A DNA stretch of 64,000 nucleotides from CALUVN01 sp944323595 (GTDB lineage: Bacteria; Cyanobacteriota; Vampirovibrionia; Gastranaerophilales; Gastranaerophilaceae), in contig OZ006972.1 of the NCBI GenBank assembly GCA_963931255.1, positions 1,178,001-1,242,000 of the forward strand, read 5' to 3'. Positions 25,926 through 35,406 of this stretch are shown here, in pieces (the stretch's first letter is position 1; the number at the start of each line of letters is the position of its first letter). Under the pieces are notes generated by a model. That model saw nothing but the letters and a program-made list of their open reading frames with translations, did no database searches and was not told where the DNA came from. The position numbers were made by a program, and so were the translations under genes.

Positions 25926-27305
25926 TTATGCTTTCTTTTTACGTTCGTTGAAAAACAGTATTGTACAAATAATAACACAAATTACTGCAGATGCAATCCA
26001 AAATCCTAATGCTCCGTTCCAACCAAATTTATCCACCATAAAACCTGTACCTGTAGAGGATAAAACTGCTCCTACATATCCGAAAGTGCCTGTAAAACCT
26101 GTTGCCGCTGATGCAACTTTTTTAGAACTGCTTTCAACAGCGCATAATCCGCCAATCATCATTTGCGGGCCGTAAGTGAATGCGCCCAGAAGTCCTATAA
26201 AGATAAAATCCAGTTCGCTTACTGTATTAAATTTAAGTAAAACTAAACATGCAACAACACCAAGAAGATACAGGATATTAACAGGTGCCCTTTGACCTTT
26301 AAATATTTTATCAGATATTAGACCAGCAAGAATGGTGCCCGCAATTCCGACCAAAGGCAGTGAACTTAATTTCATTGCCGCAAGTTCAAGTTCGTTTCCT
26401 TTGGCTTCATGGAGATATTTTATCATCCAGTCTTCGGCGCCGAATCTTATTATATAAACGAAAATATAAGCTATTGCGAGGAGCCATATAATTTTGTTGA
26501 ATAGTATGTTATCTCTGAAAATTTCAATATAATTTCTTTTATCTTCGCAATCGTTATTTGCGGACTGCGGTTCGTTCCTGAATTTTTCAACATCAGGCAA
26601 TCCAAGAGACTGCGGTCTGTCACGCAGACGGTTAAAAAGCCATATTGCAGTGATGATTGCAATTGTAGCCGGTGCAAAAAATGCCATCTTCCACCCGAAT
26701 GTTCCTGCAAGAAAACCGGAAATAATTACGCTGAGGAAAGTACCTACCTGATGCGAACAAGACCATAATGACCATTTTGTTCCGCGTTCGCTGTTGGAAT
26801 ACCAGTAGGTCAAACTTTTAGCAACGGCAGGAAATCCTGCAGATTGAAACCAGCCGCTTGCGCCCCAGAAAAATACAAATAACCATAAAAGGATTGTATT
26901 TGTAGGCAGTCCGAAAAAGGAAATTTCTCCGGGGGTTATAAACACTGCTGATAGCGCAAAGCAAAGGTTTGCAACAGCTGTCATAATTAATGCAGTCGGC
27001 AAAAATTTTCTTACATCTGAGCTGTCGGCAAAAACACCGTTTATAAATTTTCCTATACCGTAAGTTAAATACAACGAGCTGCCTAATAAACCGAGTTCGG
27101 TATTGGTATAGCCATATTCCTGGCTTAACCCCGGTAAGGCTACAGCTATATTTTTTTTGCACAGATAAAATACTGTGTATCCGATAAAGCAAGCGTAAAA
27201 TATCCGCCAACGCCAGTGGGCATACATAGAGTTTACTTTATTTTCATCATCAATAACCGGCTGTTCGGGCGGTTCCTTAAAAAAATTAAATAATGCTTTT
27301 AACAT
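25926..27305 (-). CDS. MFS transporter, organophosphate:phosphate antiporter type (GlpT/UhpC-like)
   Basis: This 459-aa protein has about 12 TM helices. Family features include YLCKKNIAVALPGL after TM1, LGLLGSSLYLTYGIGKFINGVFAD, WGASGWFQSAGFPAVAKSLTYWY, the ERGTKWSLWSCSHQVG loop, and RDRPQSLGLP before the central loop. These match the UhpC/GlpT/UhpT group, which exchanges sugar phosphates or glycerol 3-phosphate for phosphate. In a host-associated bacterium it may import phosphorylated hexoses. The substrate is not determined by the sequence. It lies in the same run as gmk-coaBC-nif3. Confidence 0.85.
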   Translation of the reverse strand: MLKALFNFFKEPPEQPVIDDENKVNSMYAHWRWRIFYACFIGYTVFYLCKKNIAVALPGLSQEYGYTNTELGLLGSSLYLTYGIGKFINGVFADSSDVRKFLPTALIMTAVANLCFALSAVFITPGEISFFGLPTNTILLWLFVFFWGASGWFQSAGFPAVAKSLTYWYSNSERGTKWSLWSCSHQVGTFLSVIISGFLAGTFGWKMAFFAPATIAIITAIWLFNRLRDRPQSLGLPDVEKFRNEPQSANNDCEDKRNYIEIFRDNILFNKIIWLLAIAYIFVYIIRFGAEDWMIKYLHEAKGNELELAAMKLSSLPLVGIAGTILAGLISDKIFKGQRAPVNILYLLGVVACLVLLKFNTVSELDFIFIGLLGAFTYGPQMMIGGLCAVESSSKKVASAATGFTGTFGYVGAVLSSTGTGFMVDKFGWNGALGFWIASAVICVIICTILFFNERKKKA

Positions 27306-27313
27306 AAGAATAT

Positions 27314-28231
27314 TTACTTCCCTGCTTTAATAATTTGAATATTTCTGGTTTCTGTTAATTCCTGGCGGGCTTCTTTAATGAGTTCACGCTGTTCTTCTTC
27401 CAAACTGTGCCCGCCGACCAATCTGTCAACAAATCCTGTATTTAGTTTAACGGCCTTTTCCAGAGCGCCGACTTCTTCCAATACTTCTTTAATCTTGCAT
27501 AAATCATATCCGAAAGATTGTTTTGAATTATAGATAAGTATGTCACCATTATTTGATGTAATAGGTTTGCCGCCTTGTTCAAAATACAATTTGAACACTG
27601 ATTTCAAATCCTGTAATTCGGATTGCAAAGTATTTATTGTTTGTTGAATTCTTAAAAATCTTTCAAAAAGATACTCAACATTATCAAGCTGTTTAACTTC
27701 CCAGTCATATTTTTGGAGATATAATTTTTTTAATGCCGGATATGCAAGTGCAAGACCCATTGTATCTGCCATTGCTCTATGGTGGTTTGTGAGTTCAACA
27801 TTAAATTTTTTAGTAAGCGCCTCAAGTCCGTGCGATTCAAGTTCAGGATATACTTCTTTAAACATCTGCTGGGAATCTATTCGGGTATTTGTAAGTTCTT
27901 TGCCTGTTGTGCGCAGGCTTGCTTCATTCAAAAATGTATAATCAAAAATGGCATTATGGGCAACAATAGGATAATCTCCGATAAATTCCAAAATTTTAGG
28001 CATAATTTCTTTTTCTGTCGGGGCGTCCTCAACCATATCAGGTGTAATACCGTGTATGGCAATACTGGACTTCCTTATATGCTGTTCGGGGTTAATTAGA
28101 GTTTGAAATTCATCTTTGATTTTGCCGTTTTCAAGCCTCACTGCTGCAAACTCTACCATTTTTTCTTTAGTGTAATCAAGTCCTGTTGTTTCAGTGTCCA
28201 GAACAATTTCAATTATCTTTTTTCTTGCCAT
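27314..28231 (-). CDS. DnaQ-like 3'-5' exonuclease (DEDDh family)
   Basis: The start at ATG 28231 (MARKKIIEIVLDTETTGLD) is preferred over a hydrophobic, unrelated 34-residue extension. The N-terminal exonuclease domain (residues 1-180) shows ExoI DTETTG, ExoII AHNAIFDYTFL and ExoIII HHRAMADTMGLA, with the DEDDh residues in place. The C-terminal 120 residues are a charged, possibly coiled-coil extension without obvious homology. It could be the polymerase III epsilon proofreading subunit or a general DNA/RNA exonuclease. It is divergent from thioredoxin, with an 89-base gap between the starts. Confidence 0.85.
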   Translation of the reverse strand: MARKKIIEIVLDTETTGLDYTKEKMVEFAAVRLENGKIKDEFQTLINPEQHIRKSSIAIHGITPDMVEDAPTEKEIMPKILEFIGDYPIVAHNAIFDYTFLNEASLRTTGKELTNTRIDSQQMFKEVYPELESHGLEALTKKFNVELTNHHRAMADTMGLALAYPALKKLYLQKYDWEVKQLDNVEYLFERFLRIQQTINTLQSELQDLKSVFKLYFEQGGKPITSNNGDILIYNSKQSFGYDLCKIKEVLEEVGALEKAVKLNTGFVDRLVGGHSLEEEQRELIKEARQELTETRNIQIIKAGK

Positions 28232-28320
28232 TTTCTTATCCCGTAGTATTCTATAAAGATAATAGCACAAAAAAATATTCTGTGGTAAGATGTCTTTGAA
28301 GAATAAAAAAAGGAGCAGAC

Positions 28321-28644
28321 ATGTCAAACGCAATTGATATTAATGATGCGAGTTTTGAACAGGAAGTTTTATCTTGTGAAAAACCGGTAGTTGTCGATTT
28401 TTGGGCACCGTGGTGCGGACCTTGCAGAAAATTGGGTCCTATCCTCGATGAAGTTACTGCAGAACTCGGCGATAAGATTAAAGTTGTGAAAGTTAATACG
28501 GATGAAAATCTCCAAACTGCAAAAAACTATTCTATCAGCGGATTGCCTAGTGTTCTTGTTTTTAAGAACGGCAAAGCTGTTGAAAGATTAGTCGGACTTA
28601 TGCCTAAATCTACAATTATTTCAAATATCGAAAAACATTTATAA
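28321..28644 (+). CDS. trxA: Thioredoxin
   Basis: A 107-aa single-domain thioredoxin with the WCGPC redox centre at residues 31-35 (Cys32, Cys35), the buried Asp in VVDFWAPWC, and the cis-proline in SGLPSVLVFKNG. It is a cytoplasmic disulfide reductant. AAAAAAGGAG precedes the start. It is monocistronic, bounded by an intrinsic terminator. Confidence 0.96.
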   Translation: MSNAIDINDASFEQEVLSCEKPVVVDFWAPWCGPCRKLGPILDEVTAELGDKIKVVKVNTDENLQTAKNYSISGLPSVLVFKNGKAVERLVGLMPKSTIISNIEKHL

Positions 28645-28668
28645 TTAATTTTACAGTTTTAAAGAACT

Positions 28669-28700
28669 AAAAATCCGCGCATTTATATGTGCGGATTTTT
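28669..28700 (+). terminator. Intrinsic terminator after trxA
   Basis: A 14-bp stem (AAAAATCCGCGCAT with ATGTGCGGATTTTT, one G-U pair, TTAT loop) is followed by T residues. Confidence 0.9.
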
Positions 28701-28796
28701 TGTATACTTATGTAAACAAATTTAATAAAATCCTAAAGTTTTCAAGCATTTAAGCCGATATAGTAATTGGGATAAGCTAAAAAAGGAAAGGCTGCA

Positions 28797-31700
28797 ATGG
28801 AATTCAAAAGTATATCAGAATTAAGAGCTGAATACAGAGATAATCCGGATTACGCAATTGAAAGTGTAATTCCGGATATGGTTGCTGAAATGCAGTCTGA
28901 TTCCCAATATGCAGGTTATACTGAAGAACAGCTTACCCTTATTGCTAAAGCTAAATTGAATACTTTAAACGGTTTGGTGCTTAATACAGCCTTTACTCAA
29001 TATATCCCGGACAATGGTCTTCCTACAGGTACAAAGTGGAATGAATACAGCTATGAAGAAATTCTTGCAATGGAACAAAACGGAGTTGTTATCCCGAAAG
29101 AATTTACAGATTGGGCTCACTCTATGCAAGATGGTGATGCTACAAATTATGTAATTGATGAAAGCGAACTGAACAACTCAAATTCTCTTGAAGAAGTTGA
29201 TCAAGCAACAGAAAATTCTCAAGACGCAATGACTGCAAAAGCAATTGCTTATGCTAAAAAGTGCCAACAGCAAGAAGAAAAACTTAACGATGCAGTAATT
29301 GATTTGGCACCTAAAAAAGATAAAGCAGAGCAAATCCAAAATCAGGCAAAAACAGAACAAGAAAACGGTATGAAACAGCTTACCGAGATGGCAAAACGCT
29401 GGAATGAACTTGATAAAAAACTTCAAAACGGCGAAGAGCTTACAGATTTGGAAAAAAGCGAATATGCTCAGTTAAACAAAAGTCTTAACGGTGCAAATGC
29501 TGATTTACGCAGACAAATGACTGAAACAGCAGATAGCCTTGACGCTATTGTTGTTTCAATGGACGGTATTTCAAAAGATATTGAATCTAATACAGATTTA
29601 AGTGCTGAAACAATTGAACTGGCAAACACTCTTGCGGGTGTTCAAAAAGGTTATAACCAGACAAGTGTTCCAGGTAAAATGACATTTATGGCAATCGGCG
29701 AAATTGCTAATATGATTTATGGTGCTAAAGGTAAATCAGTTGCAAGAGATACCGTTGATGCCGGTGTTGATTTACAGGAACTTTCTAACGAAACTCAGGT
29801 AGAAATTAATAAGAATACCTCATTATATGAATTTGCACTTGAATATGGTACAAATCTTAATGACCAGTTAAGTGAAGTTGAAAGACTTCTTGGTGAAAAT
29901 CCTAATAAAGACGACCGCACAGCTGCAACAAAAGCAGAAAACAAAGCAGGTGAAAAAGCTGAAAACAATGCAATGGCAGCAGCAGAAGAATCAACAGAAA
30001 ATCTGCTTCCGGCAGAACCTGAAACTGATGTTACAACAGGAACTCCGGATAAGAGCGTAAGCGACAAAGCTTCTGCTAATATGGCTCCTGCTACTCCTGT
30101 TGAAAATAAAGCTGCAGCCGTTCAAACTTCTCAAGCTGCACCAGTTGAAGTACAAGGTGCACAGGAAGAAGAAAAATCACAATCATCTTCTGCATCTCCA
30201 TCAAAAGGCGGTCAGGATGCCGAAGAATCTCTTGATGATCAAGGTGAAAACGCAACTGAAGATTCAAGAAGTACTACACCAAAAGTTGAATCCAGAGGTG
30301 TTGAAGCTGAAACTGAAACAAAAACAGCAGAAAAAACTCAAAAAGATGCTAAAAAACAAAATAAAGAAATCGTTGCAGAAGAAAAACAAGTTAATAAAAA
30401 ATCAAAACAAGTTAACGCTGACTTGAAAAATAACAATGCACAAAGCGCAACTTTGAGTGATGAAGTATCAAACGAAACAGAAGCAATGGCAGAAGTTGCA
30501 GCTGTAAACCCGGAAGAAGCCCAAACAAGAGCAGAATCTATTTCAATCGCAGGCGGCAAAATTACAGCACTCGGACAAGACAGCGGCAAAAAAGCTACAG
30601 AATTTACAGAAGAAACAACTGAACTTGAAGAAGATTCAGAAAAAGCACAAAAACAAAACGAAAAAGCTCAAAAATATAACAGCAAAGTTGAAAAAGCAAT
30701 TTCTGTAATTGATCAAATTGCTGCTGTCGGTTTACAAAAAGGTATGAGCACTATCGGTACCGGTGCAGTTATGACACTCCAAGGTCAAGGTATGATAGCT
30801 GCAGGTACAGCATTGCTTTCAAATCCATTCACAGCTGCTATGGGTACAGCTTTAGTTACAGCAGGTACTACAACTACCAATATCGGTGTCGGCGCTATGA
30901 ATGTTGGCGGCATCCTCTCTACAGCAAGCTTCTATACACTTGCTGCAACTAAAGTTACAAAAATGACAATTGCAGCCTGCAATGGTGATTTGAAAGGTGT
31001 ATTTAAAAACTTAGGTGCATTTGCTACAGTTTGTGCAACATCTGTTGCTAGCTGCGCAGCTACAATGGCAGTCGGTGCAGCTACAATGGGCGTCGCAGGT
31101 CCTGTAGGAACCGCTATTGCATCACAAGCTGCTGCGATACCTTTTGATGTTATTGGCGGTGTTGCTAATATGAATCTTTCTAACGACAATCTTAAATCTG
31201 ATGATAATGATGATATTAAAGCAGAAGTTGCTCAAAAAGTTGAAAAGAAAGCAAATACAAAATCAATTTCTACACAAGCTTCACCTGCAGTTCAAAATGA
31301 AGAACAACCTGTACAAACTTCTATAAATTCTGCACAGCCTGTCTCTGCACAATCTGTAGCAGGAACAGTTCAACCGAATGCTCAACAAACAGCTGCTTTA
31401 TCAGCTCCTGTAGCTCAAAATGTTGATAATGCAGAAGAAACAACTTCTGATGAAGCTTCTGAAGAACAAACCGCAGAAGAAGAACAAGAACAGGAATTAA
31501 ATTCAGCTCAACAAGCACGTGCAGACATGCTTGATTCAGGTGCAAGCAAACGCGATGTAGCAAAAGCTATGACAAACAAAAGTTCTGAACTTGAAAAACA
31601 AACAAAACCTGCTATTATAGCTTCTGCTCTAAATTCTGCAAAAGCTGAATCAATTGCAGAATCTGCTAACGGTGTTGCTGAAATGACAGTTGCTTTCACT

Positions 31701-34136
31701 AAATCAATGAGAAAAGAATACGATGAACTTTCTGATAAAGTTGAAAAAGATAAAGAAGCAGCTGATCCTGCTGATGTAGATAAAATGGAAGATTTAAAAG
31801 CAAGATTGCAAAAGAAAGGCTCTGCTGCTCAAGATAAATTAGCAGATTACGATTCTAAATTATATGCAATTCAAGCTAAATCTGCATCTTACTCACAAAT
31901 TGCATCTGATGCAAATATGTGGGGTGAAGAAACAATTCTCAGCGGTTATGATTTGTTAGGTGTTAAATCAGCAGATGAAGCTGAATCTGTAACCAGCAGC
32001 CCGATACGTGCATTATTCAGACACGGTATTAACGGTTTTGTTGCAGTTAGAGCAATTAATCAGGGTGCATCTACAATTGCAGCCGGTGATAAAGCTGCTG
32101 AAGCACTTGAAGTTGCTCAAAATACAGTTGCTGCAAGTCTTAACAGTAACAACGAAAATAAAACAAAAGTTAAAGAAACTACTTTTGCAGAAGCTAAAAC
32201 AGCTGCAAACAGCCAGTCTGCAGGTGCAGAAAACAACGGAACCGATGCAGCATCTGCTCAAGATGAAAATGCATCAGCCGAAACTTCTGAAAATAATGCA
32301 GAAACAACAACTACAGCAGCATCTGCCGCTAATACCTCATCAACTAATGCATCCGCTCAAACAGAAGAACAACCGGTACAACAAGCTGCTCAAACTCAAA
32401 CCCGTGTAGCTGTTAACGTCGCAGGCGGCACTCTTCCTGCACCGGTTCAAGATGCAGTTGAAGAATCTGTAGAAGACACTGTAGTTGAACAACAAAACGG
32501 TGCACCTGCCGGTTCATTCGCAGCTTTCCAATCAAGAATGGCATCTGCATCCGCAGTACAAGGTGAAACCGCAGCTGATTCTCCTGAAGAATCAGGCAAA
32601 GGCGGAAAAGGCACTGACAAAAAAGAAGAAGAAGTTACTGTTGACAGCGTTGATACTAATGAAGGTAAAGCAACTGCCAATGAAAACCAAAAAGAAGGCG
32701 AAAACGTCGAAAAAGAAAACAAAGATAAAACCAAAGCAAGCAAAGACGCTAAAAAAGAAGGCAAAGATTTAGAAAAAACAGATAAACAAATTCAAAAAGA
32801 AATCAAAGCTACACAAAAAGAAATTAAAGAAATTGAAGAAAAAATCATCAAACTTACTGATGAATCACAAAGTGTACTTGATGAAATAGACGCAGCGAAC
32901 GAACAGCAAGCAATGCAGGCACAACAATCAACACCTGCTGCAGGTCAACCTGCTGCTACAGGTATTCAACCGGTGGCAGCTAATGCTTCAATGTCTGCAG
33001 GTGCACCATCAGCCGGCGCTGTAACCGGCGGTGCAGCTTCAGTTTCAGCAGTTCCGTCAAATATGTCTGCTTCTGCTCCTGCAGCAACAAATTCAGCAGC
33101 TGCATTCGACATCAGCGGCGGCAAGGTTCAAAAATTAACAGATAAAGTTACTGCAAACGTTGCTCAAATTACAGCTTTACAAACAAGAAGCAACAAAAGT
33201 ACTAAAAAGCTTCAAAAGAATCTTAAAACACAACAAAAACGTGCAGAAAAGGCCCAAAAAGCTTCTGAAAAAGAACAAAAACAAAACGAAAAACTTGATA
33301 AAGCATTAACATACGTTGATTACGCTGCAACAGCTACAAAAATTACCGGTCAAATCTTCACAGGTGTAGGCGGTGCTCAAGTTACATCCGGTACAGCAAT
33401 GATTGTAACCGGTAATGCAATGCTTTGTACTCCTTGGACCGCTGCTGCTGGTGCAGCCATGGTAGCTGCCGGTACAACATTAAGTACAACAGGTACATCA
33501 AATATCGGTGTTGGTAATGTTTTGAATATGGTAGGAACATACACCGGTATGGCAGTAAAATTGACAAAAATTACCATAGCTGCTTGTCAGGGCAATTTGA
33601 TGGGCGTATTAACAAATGCTGCAGCTCTTGGTATGAGCTGCATTGGTGGACTTCCTGGTCTTGATGACGCATCAAAAGCAGTTGAAGCTGCTACTCAAGC
33701 CGGTCAACAATTGGCAAACAATGCTTTGCAACAAGCACAAATGCAGATTATGAACAATGCGGCTCAACAAATGTCTCAACAAATGATGCAACAAAGTGGC
33801 GGTGAATTAACTAAGACACTTGCACAAAATATGGTTGTTCAAACTACTGAAGAAGCTACTAAAGCTGCATTTGAAACTGCCGCAAAAACAGCAATGGCTG
33901 CAGGTACAAAGAAAGCTCTTACAAAAGCAGCTTTCGGCGCAATCACAAAAGGCGCAATGGAAACATTAGTCCCTGCCGCTATGGGTGCTGCTGGTTCTAT
34001 GCTCAACAAACCGTCTGGCGAAGAAGAAAAACAAAGAAGGGATTTACATCTTACAGACAGAAAAAGAACAGCAAGAGTTATCAAAGCTATCAACAGAAGA
34101 AAAGGTTCTTCTCAATACGGAAGACAAGGCAGATAA
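28797..34136 (+). CDS. Giant Ala/Gln/Glu/Thr-rich protein with duplicated hydrophobic modules
   Basis: This 1779-aa protein has no signal peptide; AAAGGAAAGG precedes the start. The N-terminal 60 residues include a MQSDSQYAGY motif matching the calpain-domain protein. Long, highly charged or coiled-coil tracts rich in Glu, Lys, Ala and Gln alternate with two homologous units at about residues 580-790 and 1435-1640. Each unit begins with [IA]-x-GGK, passes through a KQNEK coil, and then has a Gly/Ala/Thr-rich stretch of membrane-like helices (VTAGTTTTNIGVG and VAAGTTLSTTGTSNIGVG) ending TKxTIAAC. Disordered Ala/Thr/Gln linkers separate them. Architecture suggests membrane insertion or a surface/secreted structural role. 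No known family. Confidence 0.8.
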   Translation: MEFKSISELRAEYRDNPDYAIESVIPDMVAEMQSDSQYAGYTEEQLTLIAKAKLNTLNGLVLNTAFTQYIPDNGLPTGTKWNEYSYEEILAMEQNGVVIPKEFTDWAHSMQDGDATNYVIDESELNNSNSLEEVDQATENSQDAMTAKAIAYAKKCQQQEEKLNDAVIDLAPKKDKAEQIQNQAKTEQENGMKQLTEMAKRWNELDKKLQNGEELTDLEKSEYAQLNKSLNGANADLRRQMTETADSLDAIVVSMDGISKDIESNTDLSAETIELANTLAGVQKGYNQTSVPGKMTFMAIGEIANMIYGAKGKSVARDTVDAGVDLQELSNETQVEINKNTSLYEFALEYGTNLNDQLSEVERLLGENPNKDDRTAATKAENKAGEKAENNAMAAAEESTENLLPAEPETDVTTGTPDKSVSDKASANMAPATPVENKAAAVQTSQAAPVEVQGAQEEEKSQSSSASPSKGGQDAEESLDDQGENATEDSRSTTPKVESRGVEAETETKTAEKTQKDAKKQNKEIVAEEKQVNKKSKQVNADLKNNNAQSATLSDEVSNETEAMAEVAAVNPEEAQTRAESISIAGGKITALGQDSGKKATEFTEETTELEEDSEKAQKQNEKAQKYNSKVEKAISVIDQIAAVGLQKGMSTIGTGAVMTLQGQGMIAAGTALLSNPFTAAMGTALVTAGTTTTNIGVGAMNVGGILSTASFYTLAATKVTKMTIAACNGDLKGVFKNLGAFATVCATSVASCAATMAVGAATMGVAGPVGTAIASQAAAIPFDVIGGVANMNLSNDNLKSDDNDDIKAEVAQKVEKKANTKSISTQASPAVQNEEQPVQTSINSAQPVSAQSVAGTVQPNAQQTAALSAPVAQNVDNAEETTSDEASEEQTAEEEQEQELNSAQQARADMLDSGASKRDVAKAMTNKSSELEKQTKPAIIASALNSAKAESIAESANGVAEMTVAFTKSMRKEYDELSDKVEKDKEAADPADVDKMEDLKARLQKKGSAAQDKLADYDSKLYAIQAKSASYSQIASDANMWGEETILSGYDLLGVKSADEAESVTSSPIRALFRHGINGFVAVRAINQGASTIAAGDKAAEALEVAQNTVAASLNSNNENKTKVKETTFAEAKTAANSQSAGAENNGTDAASAQDENASAETSENNAETTTTAASAANTSSTNASAQTEEQPVQQAAQTQTRVAVNVAGGTLPAPVQDAVEESVEDTVVEQQNGAPAGSFAAFQSRMASASAVQGETAADSPEESGKGGKGTDKKEEEVTVDSVDTNEGKATANENQKEGENVEKENKDKTKASKDAKKEGKDLEKTDKQIQKEIKATQKEIKEIEEKIIKLTDESQSVLDEIDAANEQQAMQAQQSTPAAGQPAATGIQPVAANASMSAGAPSAGAVTGGAASVSAVPSNMSASAPAATNSAAAFDISGGKVQKLTDKVTANVAQITALQTRSNKSTKKLQKNLKTQQKRAEKAQKASEKEQKQNEKLDKALTYVDYAATATKITGQIFTGVGGAQVTSGTAMIVTGNAMLCTPWTAAAGAAMVAAGTTLSTTGTSNIGVGNVLNMVGTYTGMAVKLTKITIAACQGNLMGVLTNAAALGMSCIGGLPGLDDASKAVEAATQAGQQLANNALQQAQMQIMNNAAQQMSQQMMQQSGGELTKTLAQNMVVQTTEEATKAAFETAAKTAMAAGTKKALTKAAFGAITKGAMETLVPAAMGAAGSMLNKPSGEEEKQRRDLHLTDRKRTARVIKAINRRKGSSQYGRQGR

Positions 34137-34143
34137 TCAATAT

Positions 34144-34178
34144 AAAAAATCCCTTACCGAGCAGGCAAGGGATTTTTT
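34144..34178. terminator. Bidirectional terminator between convergent genes
   Basis: The inverted repeat AAAAAATCCCTT...AAGGGATTTTTT has T runs on both strands. It lies between the giant protein gene (stop 34136) and the converging pentapeptide-repeat gene (stop 34194). Confidence 0.85.
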
Positions 34179-34193
34179 ATTGAGTTTGAAATA

Positions 34194-34724
34194 TTAATAA
34201 TCACTTACGGTATTGTCTTCTTCATCTTTTAGTGAAGACAGATCGTCAGAATAATTAGCCTCAAAATCTTCAGGAAGCATATCATTATCAGGCCAGATTG
34301 TATCGCTGTCATATCTGCTGGCATGGAGGTTATATGATGCGCTTAAATCTGAATTGCTCAAATCACATTCACACAAAACACATCCTGCCATATCCGCATC
34401 CGTAAAATTGCAGTAAGTCATTTCTGCATAACTGCAATCAGCACCGGTGAGTAAACTTTCAGTGAAGTCACACTCCAGAACTCTTGAACGTGTGAAGTCA
34501 ACAGAGGTTAAATCAGCGTTGGTGAAGTTTACGAATGATAAACTGCAGTCTGCAAATGAGCTTGAATTCAAATCTACGCCGCTGAAATCTACTTCACTCA
34601 GATTAATACCTGAAAAATCAACTTCGCTCAAATCGATTTCTTCCTGCTCAACTTTCCATTCGTTAAAACGTTCCGGATTCTTTTTCAGCAAACTTATCAG
34701 TTCTTCTCTGGTATAATCTATCAT
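34194..34724 (-). CDS. Pentapeptide-repeat protein
   Basis: This 176-aa protein has about 18 pentapeptide repeats (A[D/N]Lxx pattern) between residues 30 and 130, for example EVDFSGINLSEVDFSGVDL and NFTNADLTSVDFT. These form a right-handed quadrilateral beta-helix. A helical N-terminal cap (TREELISLLKKNPERFNEW) precedes them, and an acidic C-terminus of 45 residues (SDDLSSLKDEED) follows. Some pentapeptide proteins mimic DNA and bind gyrase, but this cannot be claimed from sequence. A Shine-Dalgarno AAAGGAG lies upstream. Confidence 0.88.
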   Translation of the reverse strand: MIDYTREELISLLKKNPERFNEWKVEQEEIDLSEVDFSGINLSEVDFSGVDLNSSSFADCSLSFVNFTNADLTSVDFTRSRVLECDFTESLLTGADCSYAEMTYCNFTDADMAGCVLCECDLSNSDLSASYNLHASRYDSDTIWPDNDMLPEDFEANYSDDLSSLKDEEDNTVSDY

Positions 34725-34766
34725 TTTTATATTTCTCCTTTTATTCTTTTTTATTCCAAATAATTT

Positions 34767-35381
34767 TTATATGTCCATTTGCATTGCTTTCAAAACTGCC
34801 TGAGTGCGGCTGCTTACTTTTAGTTTTTTAAAAACACTGTTGAGATGTGTTTTTACTGTAACTTCTTTGACAACAAGAGTGTCGGCTATTTCTTTGTTGC
34901 TTGCGCCTTGTGAAACGAGTTTTAGAATTTCTTTTTCCCTTGAGGTCAAAGGTATTGTATTTTCTTCCGAATCTGCCGCGGTGGTATTCTTTTTTTCGGA
35001 ATGCCATTCACAGCGTCTGAGAACTGCTTCTATCCGTGCGAGCAGATTGGGTAAAATAAACGGTTTTATTATATAATCATCTGCTCCGTTTCGCAAGCCT
35101 GAAATCATTTTTTGATCTTCATTCACTGCTGTAATCATTATTACAGGCATGTGTTTTGTTTGGTTGTCATTGCGGATGGATTTTAATGTTTCCCATCCGT
35201 TCATATTAGGCATCATAACATCAAGTAAAATTAAATCAACACTTTGTGCATTTTTTTTCAAATATCTTAACGCTTGCACTCCGTCAGTAACTGATGTAAC
35301 GTTGTATCCGTAGTAAGGAAGTGCATCATTCAGATATTTAGGATTGTCATCTACCAGCAGAATATTCTTTGATTCAGACAT
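34767..35381 (-). CDS. Response regulator, REC plus LuxR-type HTH
   Basis: The start at ATG 35381 is supported by AAAGGAAAT, giving 204 aa. The REC domain (1-120) has the acidic pair in LLVDDN, phospho-acceptor Asp in LILLDVMMPNMNG, Thr in MITAVN and Lys in YIIKPF. A C-terminal LuxR/NarL-type HTH (LTSREKEILKLVSQGASNKEIA, TVKTHLNSVFKKL) occupies 140-204. The REC domain resembles OmpR/PatA types more than NarL. It is the last gene of a four-gene signalling cluster, separated by 25 bases from the second regulator. Confidence 0.9.
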   Translation of the reverse strand: MSESKNILLVDDNPKYLNDALPYYGYNVTSVTDGVQALRYLKKNAQSVDLILLDVMMPNMNGWETLKSIRNDNQTKHMPVIMITAVNEDQKMISGLRNGADDYIIKPFILPNLLARIEAVLRRCEWHSEKKNTTAADSEENTIPLTSREKEILKLVSQGASNKEIADTLVVKEVTVKTHLNSVFKKLKVSSRTQAVLKAMQMDI

Positions 35382-35406
35382 TTTTTTATTTCCTTTGCAA
35401 GTTGTT

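Noticed and set aside
30100..33577. Several Lys/Gln- or Leu/His-rich ORFs inside the giant gene
   Set aside because: They are shifted or antisense frames of low-complexity Ala/Gln/Glu codons; composition is an artefact and the main frame is continuous.
34194..34724. Pentapeptide protein as a gyrase-protecting resistance factor (Qnr-like)
   Set aside because: Repeats match the fold only; no Qnr-specific loops, dimerisation helix or other specific residues can be identified.
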